Below are positions 1 to 10,240 of a DNA stretch of 10,366 nt, piece by piece. This DNA comes from an uncultured Lysobacteraceae bacterium (GTDB lineage Bacteria > Pseudomonadota > Gammaproteobacteria > Xanthomonadales > Rhodanobacteraceae). The notes below the pieces were generated by a model, which had not been told where the DNA came from, searched no databases, and saw only the letters and a program-made list of their open reading frames with translations. The position numbers and the translations under genes were made by a program. The first letter of the stretch is position 1, and every line of letters begins with the position of its first letter. Location: the NCBI GenBank assembly GCA_946480705.1, contig CAMLLF010000078.1:1-10366 (forward strand). Direction: 5' to 3'.

Positions 1-347
1 GCGTCCATTACCGCTTCTCGAACGAGGCCGGGGAGCAGATCGGCCGGCAGGTCGAGGCGATAGGGACGTGCGTCGAGGCCCGCGGCAAGGTTGAGCACGG
101 TCTTCGCACCCAGGCGCACGCAGCGCTGCACGATCTCGTCCATGACCGTGACGCGCACGACCAGCGGCCAGGCCATCGAGCGGCCGTTCGGCATCGCTTC
201 GACGATGGCCTCGCCGCGCGCGCCGCCGAGCCGGCGTGCATGGGGATCACGGAACAGTGCATCGCTGCGCTCGCTTTCGATCGCGCGATAGATCGCGACC
301 CAGAGCGCGGTGTCGGAGACGTTGCGGATCGGCGTTTCGGGATTCAT
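1..347 (-). CDS. SAM-dependent methyltransferase, LCM/PPM type (3' end outside window)
   Basis: I translated this gene by hand from the ATG at 347-345; 115 complete codons remain before the window edge, so the C-terminal part is missing. The protein begins MNPETPIRNVSDTALWVAIY and carries the stretch SDALFRDPHARRL near residue 30, then VLNLAAGLDARPYRLDLP at about residues 86-103. That last stretch fits motif I (SAM-binding loop) of the class I methyltransferases related to leucine carboxyl methyltransferase, known in bacteria as putative 'TIGR00027/LCM' enzymes; the family assignment is from memory of these motifs. Members methylate carboxyl or hydroxyl groups of small molecules, but the substrate cannot be told from sequence. 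No clear Shine-Dalgarno precedes the ATG. It lies 109 bp beyond lpd, behind a strong hairpin, so it is probably not a core part of the sucAB-lpd operon. There is no signal peptide; a cytoplasmic location is expected. Confidence 0.8.
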   Translation of the reverse strand, partial: MNPETPIRNVSDTALWVAIYRAIESERSDALFRDPHARRLGGARGEAIVEAMPNGRSMAWPLVVRVTVMDEIVQRCVRLGAKTVLNLAAGLDARPYRLDLPADLLPGLVREAVMD

Positions 348-381
348 CGCGAGCCGGCGGCAGTGGGCGTCGCGGGATTCT

Positions 382-400
382 CGCCGGCGTCGCGCCGGCG
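382..400. repeat. Two adjacent copies of palindrome CGCCGGCG
   Basis: The self-complementary octamer CGCCGGCG occurs at 382-389 and again at 393-400, separated by three bases, between the lpd hairpin and the methyltransferase start. It could fold as a second hairpin in the spacer. In a genome this GC-rich such octamers also arise by chance, so function is uncertain. Confidence 0.35.
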
Positions 401-419
401 CGGAAGGGCGAGGGCGGTC

Positions 420-447
420 GCAGGCCGGACGCGAACGTCCGGCCTGC
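420..447 (-). terminator. Stem-loop after lpd, probable transcription terminator
   Basis: An 11-bp perfect inverted repeat (GCAGGCCGGAC at 420-430 against GTCCGGCCTGC at 437-447) encloses a 6-base loop, starting 9 bases past the lpd stop codon. The stem is very GC-rich and sits where the operon terminator would be expected. No run of T follows on the minus strand, so it is not a textbook intrinsic terminator; it may act with Rho, or protect the 3' end of the mRNA. Confidence 0.6.
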
Positions 448-456
448 GCGCGCCGG

Positions 457-1902
<1,446 letters not shown>

Positions 1903-2286
1903 TCAGTCGGCTGCGGCGGTCGGCGGCAGCTCCGCGGCGAGCTTCCGGATGTAGTCGCCGTGGCGCTCGAACAGGCCCTTGGCCTGGTCGAGCGCGGCGA
2001 GACACTGGTCGGCGGTCGGGTTGTGCTCGACGGACGCCGGCGGCTGCGATTTCAGGTCGAAATGCGCGAGCACGCGCTGCATCGCGACCGCGTTCGGCGA
2101 ATCCGTCAGCGCGCGATACGCGGTGCTGAAGGCGGGGTGCTCGTGGTCGCAGTTGCCGATGTCGATCGTCGAGATCGCATCGAACTCGCGCAGGATCTCC
2201 GCCATGCGCGCACGCGCCGCCGGATCGGGCGCCGCGTGCGCGGCGCCGGCGAGCAGTCCGGCCATGAACGCTCCGGCGATCTTCAT
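1903..2286 (-). CDS. Small exported protein of unknown function inside the sucAB-lpd operon
   Basis: I do not recognise this 127-residue protein. It starts with a short signal peptide: Lys2, a hydrophobic stretch IAGAFMAGLLAGAA, and an AHA-A cleavage site after about residue 18, so the mature protein of about 109 residues should be periplasmic. The mature part looks helical and soluble, without further membrane segments. It has exactly two cysteines (46 and 95), which could form a disulfide, and a CDHEH stretch at 46-50 that might bind metal; both are inferences. There is no lipobox. Its ATG shares one base with the sucB stop (TGATG), which implies translational coupling, and no strong ribosome site precedes it. 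lpd begins 18 bp after its stop. It is therefore co-expressed with a cytoplasmic enzyme complex although it is predicted to be exported, so its role is unclear. GC content and codon use look like the neighbours. Confidence 0.8.
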   Translation of the reverse strand: MKIAGAFMAGLLAGAAHAAPDPAARARMAEILREFDAISTIDIGNCDHEHPAFSTAYRALTDSPNAVAMQRVLAHFDLKSQPPASVEHNPTADQCLAALDQAKGLFERHGDYIRKLAAELPPTAAAD

Positions 2287-3515
2287 CAGAGGCCCAGCAG
2301 CATCTTCGCCGGGTTTTCGAGCTGGTTCTTGATGTCGACGAGGAACAGCACGGCGTCCTTGCCGTCGATGATGCGGTGGTCGTAGGACAGCGCGACGTAC
2401 ATCATCGGCGCGGCGACGACCTGGCCGTTCTCGACGATCGCGCGGTCCTTGATCGCGTGCATGCCGAGGATCGCGCTCTGCGGCGGATTGACGATCGGCG
2501 TGGAGAACAGCGAGCCGAACGTGCCGCCGTTGGTGATCGTGAACGTGCCGCCGGCGAGATCGTCGAGCGTGAGGCCGCCTTCGCGCGCCTTCTTGGCGTA
2601 ACCGGCGATCTGCTTCTCGACGTCGGCGAAGCTCAGGTTCTGTGCATCGCGCAGCACCGGCGTCACGAGGCCCTTGTCGGTCGACACGGCGACCGAGATG
2701 TCCTGGTAGCCGTGATAGATCACGTCGTTGCCGTCGACCGACGCGTTGATGATCGGATGGCGCTTGAGCGCTTCGCAGGCGGCCTTCACGAAGAAGCTCA
2801 TGAAGCCGAGCTTGATGCCGTGCGTCTTCTCGAACTGTTCGACGAGTTCCTTGCGAACGGCCATGACCTTGCCGAGATTGATCTCGTTGAACGAGGTCAG
2901 CATCGCGATGGAGTTCTTCGACTGCATCAGGCGCTCGGCGATCTTCGCGCGCATGCGCGTCATCGGCACGCGTTCTTCCGGGCGCGAGCCCGGCGTCGGC
3001 TTCGCGGCCGGAGCGCTCGCGGCGGGGGCGCCGGCCGCGGCCGGCGCGGCGGTGCCGCCCGAACGCATGAAATTGACGAGGTCTTCCTTGGTCACGCGGC
3101 TGTCGCGGCCGGTGCCGGCGACGCCGGCCGGATCGATCGCGTTCTCGGCGGCGACGCGGCGGCCGGCCGGCGAGAGTTCGTCGACCTTGGCCGCCGGCGC
3201 GGCAGCGGCCGGCGCGGCGCCCTTCGGCGCTTCGGCAGCCGGTGCGGCGGCCGCGGGTGCCGGCGCGGCGGCGACGGCGCCTTCTTCGATGACGGCGATG
3301 ATTTCCTGCGAATTCACCGTGTCGCCGCTCTGGCGGCGGATTTCCTTGAGCACGCCGTCGGCCGGAGCCGGGACTTCGAGGACGACCTTGTCGGTTTCCA
3401 GATCGACCAGGTTTTCGTCGCGCTTCACCGCATCACCGGCTTTCTTGTGCCAGGTCGCGATGGTGGCGTCGGAAACGGATTCGGGCAGAACCGGGACTTT
3501 GACTTCGATGGTCAT
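2286..3515 (-). CDS. sucB: Dihydrolipoyl succinyltransferase (E2 of 2-oxoglutarate dehydrogenase)
   Basis: SucB forms the core of the 2-oxoglutarate dehydrogenase complex and transfers the succinyl group from lipoate to CoA. It has 409 residues (E. coli about 405). The layout is: one lipoyl domain (about 2-77) with the lipoylated lysine at 43 in ETDKVVLEV; an Ala/Pro-rich flexible linker (about 80-110); a peripheral subunit-binding domain (about 112-150, beginning [13 protein letters not shown]) that holds E1 or E3; a second Ala/Pro linker (about 152-178); and the catalytic acyltransferase domain (about 180-409). Active-site residues appear in [12 protein letters not shown] (His380, Asp384). 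The SYDHRIIDG and lipoyl-domain sequences match the succinyl rather than the acetyl branch. The ATG lies 5 bp after the sucA stop, with GGAG overlapping that stop codon as ribosome site. Its own TGA overlaps the next gene's ATG by one base. Confidence 0.97.
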   Translation of the reverse strand: MTIEVKVPVLPESVSDATIATWHKKAGDAVKRDENLVDLETDKVVLEVPAPADGVLKEIRRQSGDTVNSQEIIAVIEEGAVAAAPAPAAAAPAAEAPKGAAPAAAAPAAKVDELSPAGRRVAAENAIDPAGVAGTGRDSRVTKEDLVNFMRSGGTAAPAAAGAPAASAPAAKPTPGSRPEERVPMTRMRAKIAERLMQSKNSIAMLTSFNEINLGKVMAVRKELVEQFEKTHGIKLGFMSFFVKAACEALKRHPIINASVDGNDVIYHGYQDISVAVSTDKGLVTPVLRDAQNLSFADVEKQIAGYAKKAREGGLTLDDLAGGTFTITNGGTFGSLFSTPIVNPPQSAILGMHAIKDRAIVENGQVVAAPMMYVALSYDHRIIDGKDAVLFLVDIKNQLENPAKMLLGL

Positions 3516-3520
3516 ACTTC

Positions 3521-6364
3521 TTACTCCGAGGCGTGATCAGTGCCGATCGGCGCGACCAGCGCCTGCTCGACCAGGGCCGCCTGTTCGGCGACGTGGGTGT
3601 TGTGGTGGCCGCAGGCCGGCGCCGGCGAGCGCGCGCGGCCGGCGTAGCTGAGGCTATGTTCCGCGCCGAGGCAGGCGCGCAGGTGATGCTGGATCTGGTA
3701 CCAGGCGCCCTGGTTCATCGGCTCTTCCTGGCACCAGACGACTTCCTTGGCCGCCGGATAGCGGGCGACTTCCGACTTCACTTCGGCGCGCGGGAACGGA
3801 TAGAGCTGCTCGACGCGCACGATGGCCACGTCGCTGACGCCGCGCTTCTCGCAGTCGTCGACGAGATCGAAGTAGACCTTGCCCGAGCACAGCACGACGC
3901 GCCGCACCTTCTGGCCCGGCTTGGCCGTCGAATCGCCGATGACGAGCTGGAAGCCGCCGTTGGCGAGATCGTCGAGCGAGGACACGGCGAGCTTGTGGCG
4001 CAGCAGCGACTTCGGCGTCATGACGACGAGCGGCTTGCGGCAGTCGCGCACCATCTGGCGGCGGATCATGTGAAACGCCTGCGCCGGCGTCGTCGGTACA
4101 CAAACCTGCATGTTGTTCAATGCGCACATTTGCAGGAAGCGTTCGAGGCGCGCGGAGGAGTGCTCCGGGCCCTGGCCTTCATAGCCGTGCGGCAGGAACA
4201 GCGCGAGGCTCGACAGGCGGCCCCACTTGGCTTCGCCCGAGCTGATGAACTGGTCGATGACGACCTGGGCGCCGTTGGCGAAGTCGCCGAACTGGCCTTC
4301 CCAGATCACGAGCGTGTTCGGCTCGGACGTGGAGAAGCCGTATTCGAACGCCATGACCGCTTCTTCGCTGAGCACCGAGTCGATGACCTCGACGCTGGCG
4401 CCGGCACGCACGTGAGCGAGCGGCAGGTAGGTGCCGTCGGTCTTCTGGTCGTGCAGCACGGCGTGGCGATGGAAGAACGTGCCGCGGCCGACGTCCTGGC
4501 CGACGACGCGCAGGTCGTGGCCTTCGGCGATCAGGGTCGCGTAGGCGAGGTTCTCGGCGAAGCCCCAGTCCAGCGCCTGCTGGCCGGCGGCCATCTTGCC
4601 GCGGTCCTCGTAGATCTTCGCGACGCGCGGATGCAGCACGAGTTCCGGCGGCAGGCTCAGGATGCTCTGGCTCAGCGCGACGAGCTTGTCCTTGGCGACG
4701 CCGGTCTTGTGCGGCGTGTCGAGCCTGCCGTCGATGAACTTCGACCAGTCGAGCGCGTAAGGGTCCTTGAAGTCCGGATCGAGCTCGGCGACCGACAGGC
4801 CGGCTTCGAGCTTCTTGCGGTAGTTCTCGACGAGCGCCTGCGCGTCGCCGTCGGCGATGACGCCGGCCGCGGCGAGCTTTTGCGCATAGAGATCGCGCGT
4901 GGTCTGGCGCGCGCGGATGATCTGGTACATGACCGGCTGCGTCGCGGCCGGCTCGTCGGCTTCGTTGTGGCCGTGGCGGCGGTAGCAGACGAGGTCGATG
5001 ACGACGTCCCGCTTGAACTTCTGGCGATAGTCGAACGCGAGGCGCGCGACGAACAGCACGGCTTCCGGATCATCGCCGTTCACATGGAACACCGGCGCGT
5101 TGACCATCTTCGCGACGTCGGTGCAGTAGTACGTGCTGCGCGCGTCCTGCGGGTTCGAGGTCGTGAAGCCGACCTGGTTGTTGACGACGATGTGCACGGT
5201 GCCGCCGACGGCGAAGCCGCGCGCCTGCGACATGTTGAACAGTTCCATGACGACGCCCTGGCCGGCGAAGGCCGCGTCGCCGTGGATCAGCACGGGCATG
5301 ACCTGGCTGCGGTCGGCATCGCCGCGGCGCGTCTGGCGCGCGCGCACCGAGCCGGCGACGACCGGGTCGACGATTTCCAGATGCGAAGGATTGAACGCGA
5401 GCGCGAGATGGACGGTGTGGCCGGTGGTCCTGATGTCGGCCGAGAAGCCCATGTGGTACTTCACGTCGCCGGAATGCGCCGGATCGTCGGGATGGTCGAA
5501 CTTGCCCTCGAATTCGGCGAACAGCTTCTGCGGTGCCTTGCCGAGCGTGTTGACGAGGACGTTGAGGCGGCCGCGATGGGCCATGCCGAGCACCATGTCC
5601 TTGACGCCGTCGGCGCCGCTCTGGCGCACGAGTTCGTCGACGAGCGGAATCAGGCTGTCGCCGCCTTCGAGCGAGAAGCGCTTCTGGCCGACGTACTTGG
5701 TGTGGAGATAGCGTTCGAGGCCTTCGGCGGCGGTCAGGCGTTCGAGCAGGCGCTTGCGGTCGTCGGTGCTCAGGCCGAAATTGCCGGCGGCCTTCTCGAG
5801 CTGCTCGTGGACCCAGCGGCGCTGCACGGCATCGCTGATGTGCATGAACTCCGCGCCGATCGAGCCGGCATAGGTCGCCCTGAGCAGCGCGACGAGATCC
5901 CTGAGCTTGAGGCGCTGCGGGCCGGCGAGGGAACCCGTGTTGAATTCGGTGTCGAGGTCGGCGTCGCCGAGGCCGTGGGACGCAAGTTCGAGATCCGGTG
6001 CCGGCAGCTTCTCGGCGAGGCCCAGCGGATCGAGCGAAGCGGCGAGATGGCCGCGCGAGCGGTAGGCCGTGACGAGCTTGAGTACGGCGGCCTGCTTCTG
6101 CGCCTGCGCGTCGTTGACCGGCGCCGCGGCGGCTGGTGCGGCGACGCCGCGGCCGTTGAGCTTCTGCGCCGCGCTGATACGCGCTATCGCATCGGCGTGG
6201 GATTTGTCGTCGCGGCCTTTGAAGCCGTCGAAGTAGCGCTGCCAGTCGGGCGAGACCGTGGCGGGATCGCGCAGCCAGGATTCGTAGAGTTCTTCGATAA
6301 ACGCGGCGTTGCCGCCGGACAGCTGGGAGGTATCACGGAACAACTGGATCAGGTTCGCGCTCAC
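3521..6364 (-). CDS. sucA: 2-oxoglutarate dehydrogenase E1 component
   Basis: SucA is the thiamine-diphosphate decarboxylase that takes 2-oxoglutarate and succinylates the lipoyl group of SucB. The open frame reaches a GTG at 6376 (951 residues), but I chose the GTG at 6364 (947 residues): the bases GGTGAT, complementary to the 16S rRNA 3' end, lie seven bases before it, and nothing similar precedes 6376. In 951-residue numbering, an N-terminal E2-binding segment (about 8-52, [17 protein letters not shown]) is followed by an Ala/Pro linker (about 79-87). The E1 domain follows, with [14 protein letters not shown] near 235, HRGRLNVL near 268, the ThDP/Mg motif from GDAAFAGQG near 366 to NNQ near 400, and HNEADEP near 471. 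Next comes the pyrimidine-binding domain with [11 protein letters not shown] near 671 and [14 protein letters not shown] near 731. The C-terminal domain contains [10 protein letters not shown] near 884. It is first in the operon, with its own promoter. Confidence 0.97.
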   Translation of the reverse strand: MSANLIQLFRDTSQLSGGNAAFIEELYESWLRDPATVSPDWQRYFDGFKGRDDKSHADAIARISAAQKLNGRGVAAPAAAAPVNDAQAQKQAAVLKLVTAYRSRGHLAASLDPLGLAEKLPAPDLELASHGLGDADLDTEFNTGSLAGPQRLKLRDLVALLRATYAGSIGAEFMHISDAVQRRWVHEQLEKAAGNFGLSTDDRKRLLERLTAAEGLERYLHTKYVGQKRFSLEGGDSLIPLVDELVRQSGADGVKDMVLGMAHRGRLNVLVNTLGKAPQKLFAEFEGKFDHPDDPAHSGDVKYHMGFSADIRTTGHTVHLALAFNPSHLEIVDPVVAGSVRARQTRRGDADRSQVMPVLIHGDAAFAGQGVVMELFNMSQARGFAVGGTVHIVVNNQVGFTTSNPQDARSTYYCTDVAKMVNAPVFHVNGDDPEAVLFVARLAFDYRQKFKRDVVIDLVCYRRHGHNEADEPAATQPVMYQIIRARQTTRDLYAQKLAAAGVIADGDAQALVENYRKKLEAGLSVAELDPDFKDPYALDWSKFIDGRLDTPHKTGVAKDKLVALSQSILSLPPELVLHPRVAKIYEDRGKMAAGQQALDWGFAENLAYATLIAEGHDLRVVGQDVGRGTFFHRHAVLHDQKTDGTYLPLAHVRAGASVEVIDSVLSEEAVMAFEYGFSTSEPNTLVIWEGQFGDFANGAQVVIDQFISSGEAKWGRLSSLALFLPHGYEGQGPEHSSARLERFLQMCALNNMQVCVPTTPAQAFHMIRRQMVRDCRKPLVVMTPKSLLRHKLAVSSLDDLANGGFQLVIGDSTAKPGQKVRRVVLCSGKVYFDLVDDCEKRGVSDVAIVRVEQLYPFPRAEVKSEVARYPAAKEVVWCQEEPMNQGAWYQIQHHLRACLGAEHSLSYAGRARSPAPACGHHNTHVAEQAALVEQALVAPIGTDHASE

Positions 6365-6408
6365 GTCGGGAATCACCGGGGTGTGGTGCTGGCTGCACGT
6401 CGGGAAAG

Positions 6409-6431
6409 GTTCGATCGGCTCGATCGAAACC
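6409..6431 (-). promoter_or_regulatory. Imperfect palindrome at the predicted sucA transcript start
   Basis: On the minus strand GGTTTCGATCG is followed by AGC and then CGATCGAACC, an inverted repeat of about 10 bp per arm with one extra T in the left arm. It begins 6-7 bases past the predicted -10 box, so it covers roughly +1 to +23 of the sucA transcript. As DNA it could be an operator for a dimeric repressor; as RNA it would be a 5' hairpin that stabilises the message or tunes translation. I cannot name a regulator that binds it. Confidence 0.5.
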
Positions 6432-6436
6432 CGCGG

Positions 6437-6467
6437 ATTATACGCCGATCGTGTTGCGACGCGGCAA
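6437..6467 (-). promoter_or_regulatory. Predicted sigma-70 promoter of sucA-sucB-x-lpd
   Basis: The minus strand has a perfect -10 box TATAAT (6442-6437) and a possible -35 box TTGCCG (6467-6462) with a 19-base spacer, longer than the ideal 17. Such a -10 is rare in this GC-rich sequence, and it lies about 61 bases before the outer sucA start. Transcription would begin near 6430. The -35 assignment is weak; the -10 is the firm part. Confidence 0.6.
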
Positions 6468-6526
6468 GGCGACGATGGTCATAAGTGCGGAGATTTCGGC
6501 CGGTTTTCGCCTGCGCCGGCGGTTCG

Positions 6527-7489
6527 CTACAGGTGCAGTTCACGCAGGCCCGGGGGCGGTAGCGAGCGCTCCCAGACCTGATTGAAGTATTCGCGCAGCT
6601 GCGCGTGGCGGCCCGGGGCGTAGGTCTTCGCCTCGCCTTCGAAGCGGCTGCCGAGCACGCGGAAGTAGTAGCCGCGCCGGTCGGTCACGAGGAAGGCCGA
6701 GGGATACTGCTGGTCTTCCTCGACCTCGGGCGTGCGGAACTGGAACACGCTCGGCAGGCGATGCGCGAGATGGATCAGGCGGTGCCCGTCGGCGATCGCC
6801 GCCGCGGGGCTCTGCACCAGCACGCGGACCGACGCGCCGCGGCCGGCCGTGCCGATGCGCTTGAATTCCTCGAGCACGGTTTCCTGGTCGAGCAGCGCGG
6901 CGTCGAGGTCGCGCGTATAGATGCAGAGCTCGCGCTTGGTCGCGCGCAGCAGCTCGAGCACGGCGGCGATCGCCTGGTCGCGATCCTCCACGGCGAGCGT
7001 GCGCGGTTCCGGCGTCTCGTCGAGCTGGCTGCCGGGTCGATAGCTCGCATCGGGCGGCGCCAGTTCGAGCCGCATCATCCGGTGCGGGATGCCGCATTCC
7101 ATGAACTCGTCGCCGTAGGGCGCGAAGCCGAAGCGCTCGTAGAACGGAATCGCGTAGCTCTGCGCATGCATTTCGAGCGCGGGGCGATGCTGCGCGCGCG
7201 CGCGCTCGATCAGCGCGCGCATGATCGCGGCGCCGACCTGCCGGCCGCGCCAGCTGTCGAGCACGGCCATGCGGCCGATCTTGTCGTCGGGCGTGAGCCG
7301 GCCCGTGCCGATCGGGTTGCCGTCGTTGTCGCGCGCGATCACGTGTACCGAGCGCGCGTCGAGGTCGTCCCATTCCTCGTCCTCGGGAATGTTCTGGCCG
7401 AGGATGAAGACCTCGGTGCGCACGAATTTCAGATCGGCCTGGTCGACGTTCCAGTCGGCCGGTTCGACACGAAAGCGGTCTTCGATCAT
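6527..7489 (-). CDS. GNAT acetyltransferase with an additional C-terminal domain
   Basis: This 320-residue protein has two parts. Residues about 1-145 form a GNAT acetyltransferase: IGTGRL near 60-65, the acetyl-CoA loop RGRQVGAA at 81-88, and IPFYERFGF at 114-122 with a candidate catalytic Tyr118. The arrangement recalls the ElaA/YjcF type of small N-acetyltransferases. After a linker (about 146-165), residues 170-320 form a second domain with LCIYTRDLDAALL, a glycine-rich GRGASVRVLVQ strand, DGHRLIHLAHRLPS, AFLVTDRRGYYFRV and a tryptophan-containing end. This pattern faintly resembles one half of a phospholipase-D-like fold but has no HKD motif, so it is probably a binding domain; that reading is inference. 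The substrate is unknown. I rejected longer frames reaching 7834 because the ATG at 7489 has CGGAG six bases upstream and overlaps the roxA stop by four bases (ATGA), a classic coupled junction. No signal peptide is seen. Confidence 0.85.
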   Translation of the reverse strand: MIEDRFRVEPADWNVDQADLKFVRTEVFILGQNIPEDEEWDDLDARSVHVIARDNDGNPIGTGRLTPDDKIGRMAVLDSWRGRQVGAAIMRALIERARAQHRPALEMHAQSYAIPFYERFGFAPYGDEFMECGIPHRMMRLELAPPDASYRPGSQLDETPEPRTLAVEDRDQAIAAVLELLRATKRELCIYTRDLDAALLDQETVLEEFKRIGTAGRGASVRVLVQSPAAAIADGHRLIHLAHRLPSVFQFRTPEVEEDQQYPSAFLVTDRRGYYFRVLGSRFEGEAKTYAPGRHAQLREYFNQVWERSLPPPGLRELHL

Positions 7490-8676
7490 CGGCGGCTCCG
7501 GCGTTGCGGACGGGTCAGCACGAGCTGGCCCGCATTGATGAGATCGAGCAGCACGCGGCGGTCGGGCGCGGCCAGCGCGGCGATGTCGGCGGCGGCGATC
7601 TCGCGCTGCTCGCAGACGAGTTTCGCGAGCGCGACGGAGCAGGTGTGGCTGCCGCCGGCCACATACAAGGTTGCAGATCGTGCGCGTTTGATCCAGGCCG
7701 TGCGCGCCCACGGAAAGCGCGCGATGCCCGCGCCCTTGGCGAGCGCCGCGTCGAGGTCGGCCTCGCTCGTCGCTCGCGGCGGCGGCAGCGCCGTCTGCGC
7801 GCTGCGGTATGCGGTGATGTAGCGGCCGAACCAATCGTGCAGGTGCGCATCGGGCAGCGCGCGCAGCGCGGCGACGGCCTGTTCGACGCGGCCGAGCGCC
7901 GCGGTGTCGATTTCGTAGGGGTCGCGCGCCGGCGCGAGATCGGGGTCGGTGTAGCGGTCGTCCTCGGTCAGCGGCTCGACGAGGCTGTCGACGAGATCGC
8001 CGAGCATTTCGGCGACGGCCGGCGCGCGCATGCCGACCGACAGCGTCATGCAGTCGCCGACGGCGACGCCGTCGTGCGCGAAGCCCGGCGGCAGGTAGAG
8101 CATGTCGCCGGGTTCGAGCACCCAGTCATGGGTCGGCGCGAATTCCGCGAGGATCTTGAGTTCGAGTTCGGGCCGGAATGCCTTCGGTGACGACGGATCG
8201 TCGCTGATGCGCCAGCGGCGCCGGCCGAGACCCTGCACGAGGAACACGTCGTACTGGTCGACGTGCGCACCGACGCCGCCGCCGTCGACGGCGTAAGAGA
8301 TCATCACGTCGTCGACGCGCCAGCGCGGCAGGAAGCGGAAGCGTTCGAGCAGTGCCGCAACGTCCATGTCCCACTTGTCGACGTCCTGCACGAGCAGCGT
8401 CCAGTGGGTCTTCGGCAGCGTCGCGAACACGCCTTCGTCGAGCGGCCCCGTCGTCACGTTCCAGCGGTCGCGCTTCGGATCGCGCACGATGAGCCGCGAC
8501 AGCGCGGCCTCTTCGCAGGAGAGCCCGGCGAGATCTTCCGGCGTGACCGGCAGCGGGAAGTCGGCCAGCGCGCCGCGGATCAGCAGCGGACGCTTCTGCC
8601 AGTAATCGCGCAGGAATTCCGCCGGCGGCATGCCGAGCGGCTGGTTGGCGCGGGCGTGGACTTCGATCGGCGGCAT
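7486..8676 (-). CDS. roxA: Ribosomal protein uL16 arginine 3-hydroxylase (JmjC/cupin 2-oxoglutarate oxygenase)
   Basis: This 396-residue protein matches the RoxA/YcfD family, Fe(II)- and 2-oxoglutarate-dependent oxygenases that hydroxylate a conserved arginine of ribosomal protein uL16. The N-terminal stretch FLRDYWQKRPLLIRGAL (about 21-37) is typical. The JmjC core contains GGGVGAHVDQYDVFLVQGLGRRRW in pieces from 132 to 155, and the metal ligands are His138, Asp140 and His201 (in LYLPPGFAHDG). Counterparts in E. coli YcfD are HLDQYDVF and IPPGFPHEG. A dimerisation segment and a C-terminal winged-helix-like region (about 300-390, ending RRVLLDLINAGQLVLTRPQ) follow; the length is slightly above the E. 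coli protein (about 373). The ATG at 8676 has no obvious ribosome site; an internal ATG at codon 16 is a less likely alternative. Translation is coupled to the acetyltransferase by a 4-base overlap. The enzyme draws on the same 2-oxoglutarate pool as SucA downstream. Confidence 0.93.
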   Translation of the reverse strand: MPPIEVHARANQPLGMPPAEFLRDYWQKRPLLIRGALADFPLPVTPEDLAGLSCEEAALSRLIVRDPKRDRWNVTTGPLDEGVFATLPKTHWTLLVQDVDKWDMDVAALLERFRFLPRWRVDDVMISYAVDGGGVGAHVDQYDVFLVQGLGRRRWRISDDPSSPKAFRPELELKILAEFAPTHDWVLEPGDMLYLPPGFAHDGVAVGDCMTLSVGMRAPAVAEMLGDLVDSLVEPLTEDDRYTDPDLAPARDPYEIDTAALGRVEQAVAALRALPDAHLHDWFGRYITAYRSAQTALPPPRATSEADLDAALAKGAGIARFPWARTAWIKRARSATLYVAGGSHTCSVALAKLVCEQREIAAADIAALAAPDRRVLLDLINAGQLVLTRPQRRSRR

Positions 8677-8719
8677 AGGACAGGAACTGGAAGTGAGCGA
8701 TAGGAACTAGAGGACAGCC
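8677..8719. repeat. Short degenerate direct repeats in the purB-roxA spacer
   Basis: On the plus strand AGGACAG occurs at 8677-8683 and 8711-8717, and AGGAACTGG at 8682-8690 recurs as AGGAACTAG at 8702-8710, exactly 20 bases on. These two overlapping pairs make up most of the stretch directly before the roxA start. They may be a decayed intergenic repeat; they do not encode a ribosome site for roxA. Confidence 0.4.
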
Positions 8720-8735
8720 GATGGCTTCGGACCTG

Positions 8736-8779
8736 ATTGCTTTCTCTATATTTCTAACAACTATTCACTAGTTACTTTT

Positions 8780-8780
<1 letters not shown>
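8736..8780 (-). promoter_or_regulatory. AT-rich spacer upstream of roxA, possible promoter
   Basis: These 45 bases contain only 11 G or C (about 24%), in sharp contrast to the very GC-rich flanks. They lie directly after the purB stop and about 60 bases before the roxA start. The minus strand offers a TATAGA box at 8750-8745, without a good -35, and AACTA/TAGTT arms (8759-8763, 8769-8773) around five bases. The likely role is a promoter or UP-like region for roxA and the acetyltransferase, but no single -10/-35 pair is convincing. Confidence 0.35.
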
Positions 8781-10202
<1,422 letters not shown>

Positions 10203-10240
10203 GACCGGTCCCAATCCCGCTTCCGCGCACAGGAATTGCC

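Noticed and set aside
3000..3275. GC-rich internal repeats within sucB
   Set aside because: They encode the normal Ala/Pro interdomain linkers of an E2 enzyme and are not an independent repeat element.
3533..6484. A 983-codon open frame on the plus strand covering sucA
   Set aside because: It mirrors sucA in the antisense frame. High GC and the codon bias of the real gene suppress stop codons there. The product is rich in Arg, Asp, Ala and Val and shows no recognisable domain.
6499..6520. GCCGG/CCGGC arms after the acetyltransferase stop as a terminator
   Set aside because: Five pairs around a 12-base loop without a T-tract are too weak, and such matches are common in this GC-rich DNA.
6605..7822. 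A 405-codon plus-strand frame opposite the acetyltransferase
   Set aside because: Antisense shadow. The minus-strand frame carries clear GNAT motifs and a coupled start.
7490..7834. N-terminal extension of the acetyltransferase frame to 7834
   Set aside because: It overlaps roxA, is Arg/Ala-rich without motifs, and the ATG at 7489 has a good ribosome site and an ATGA junction.
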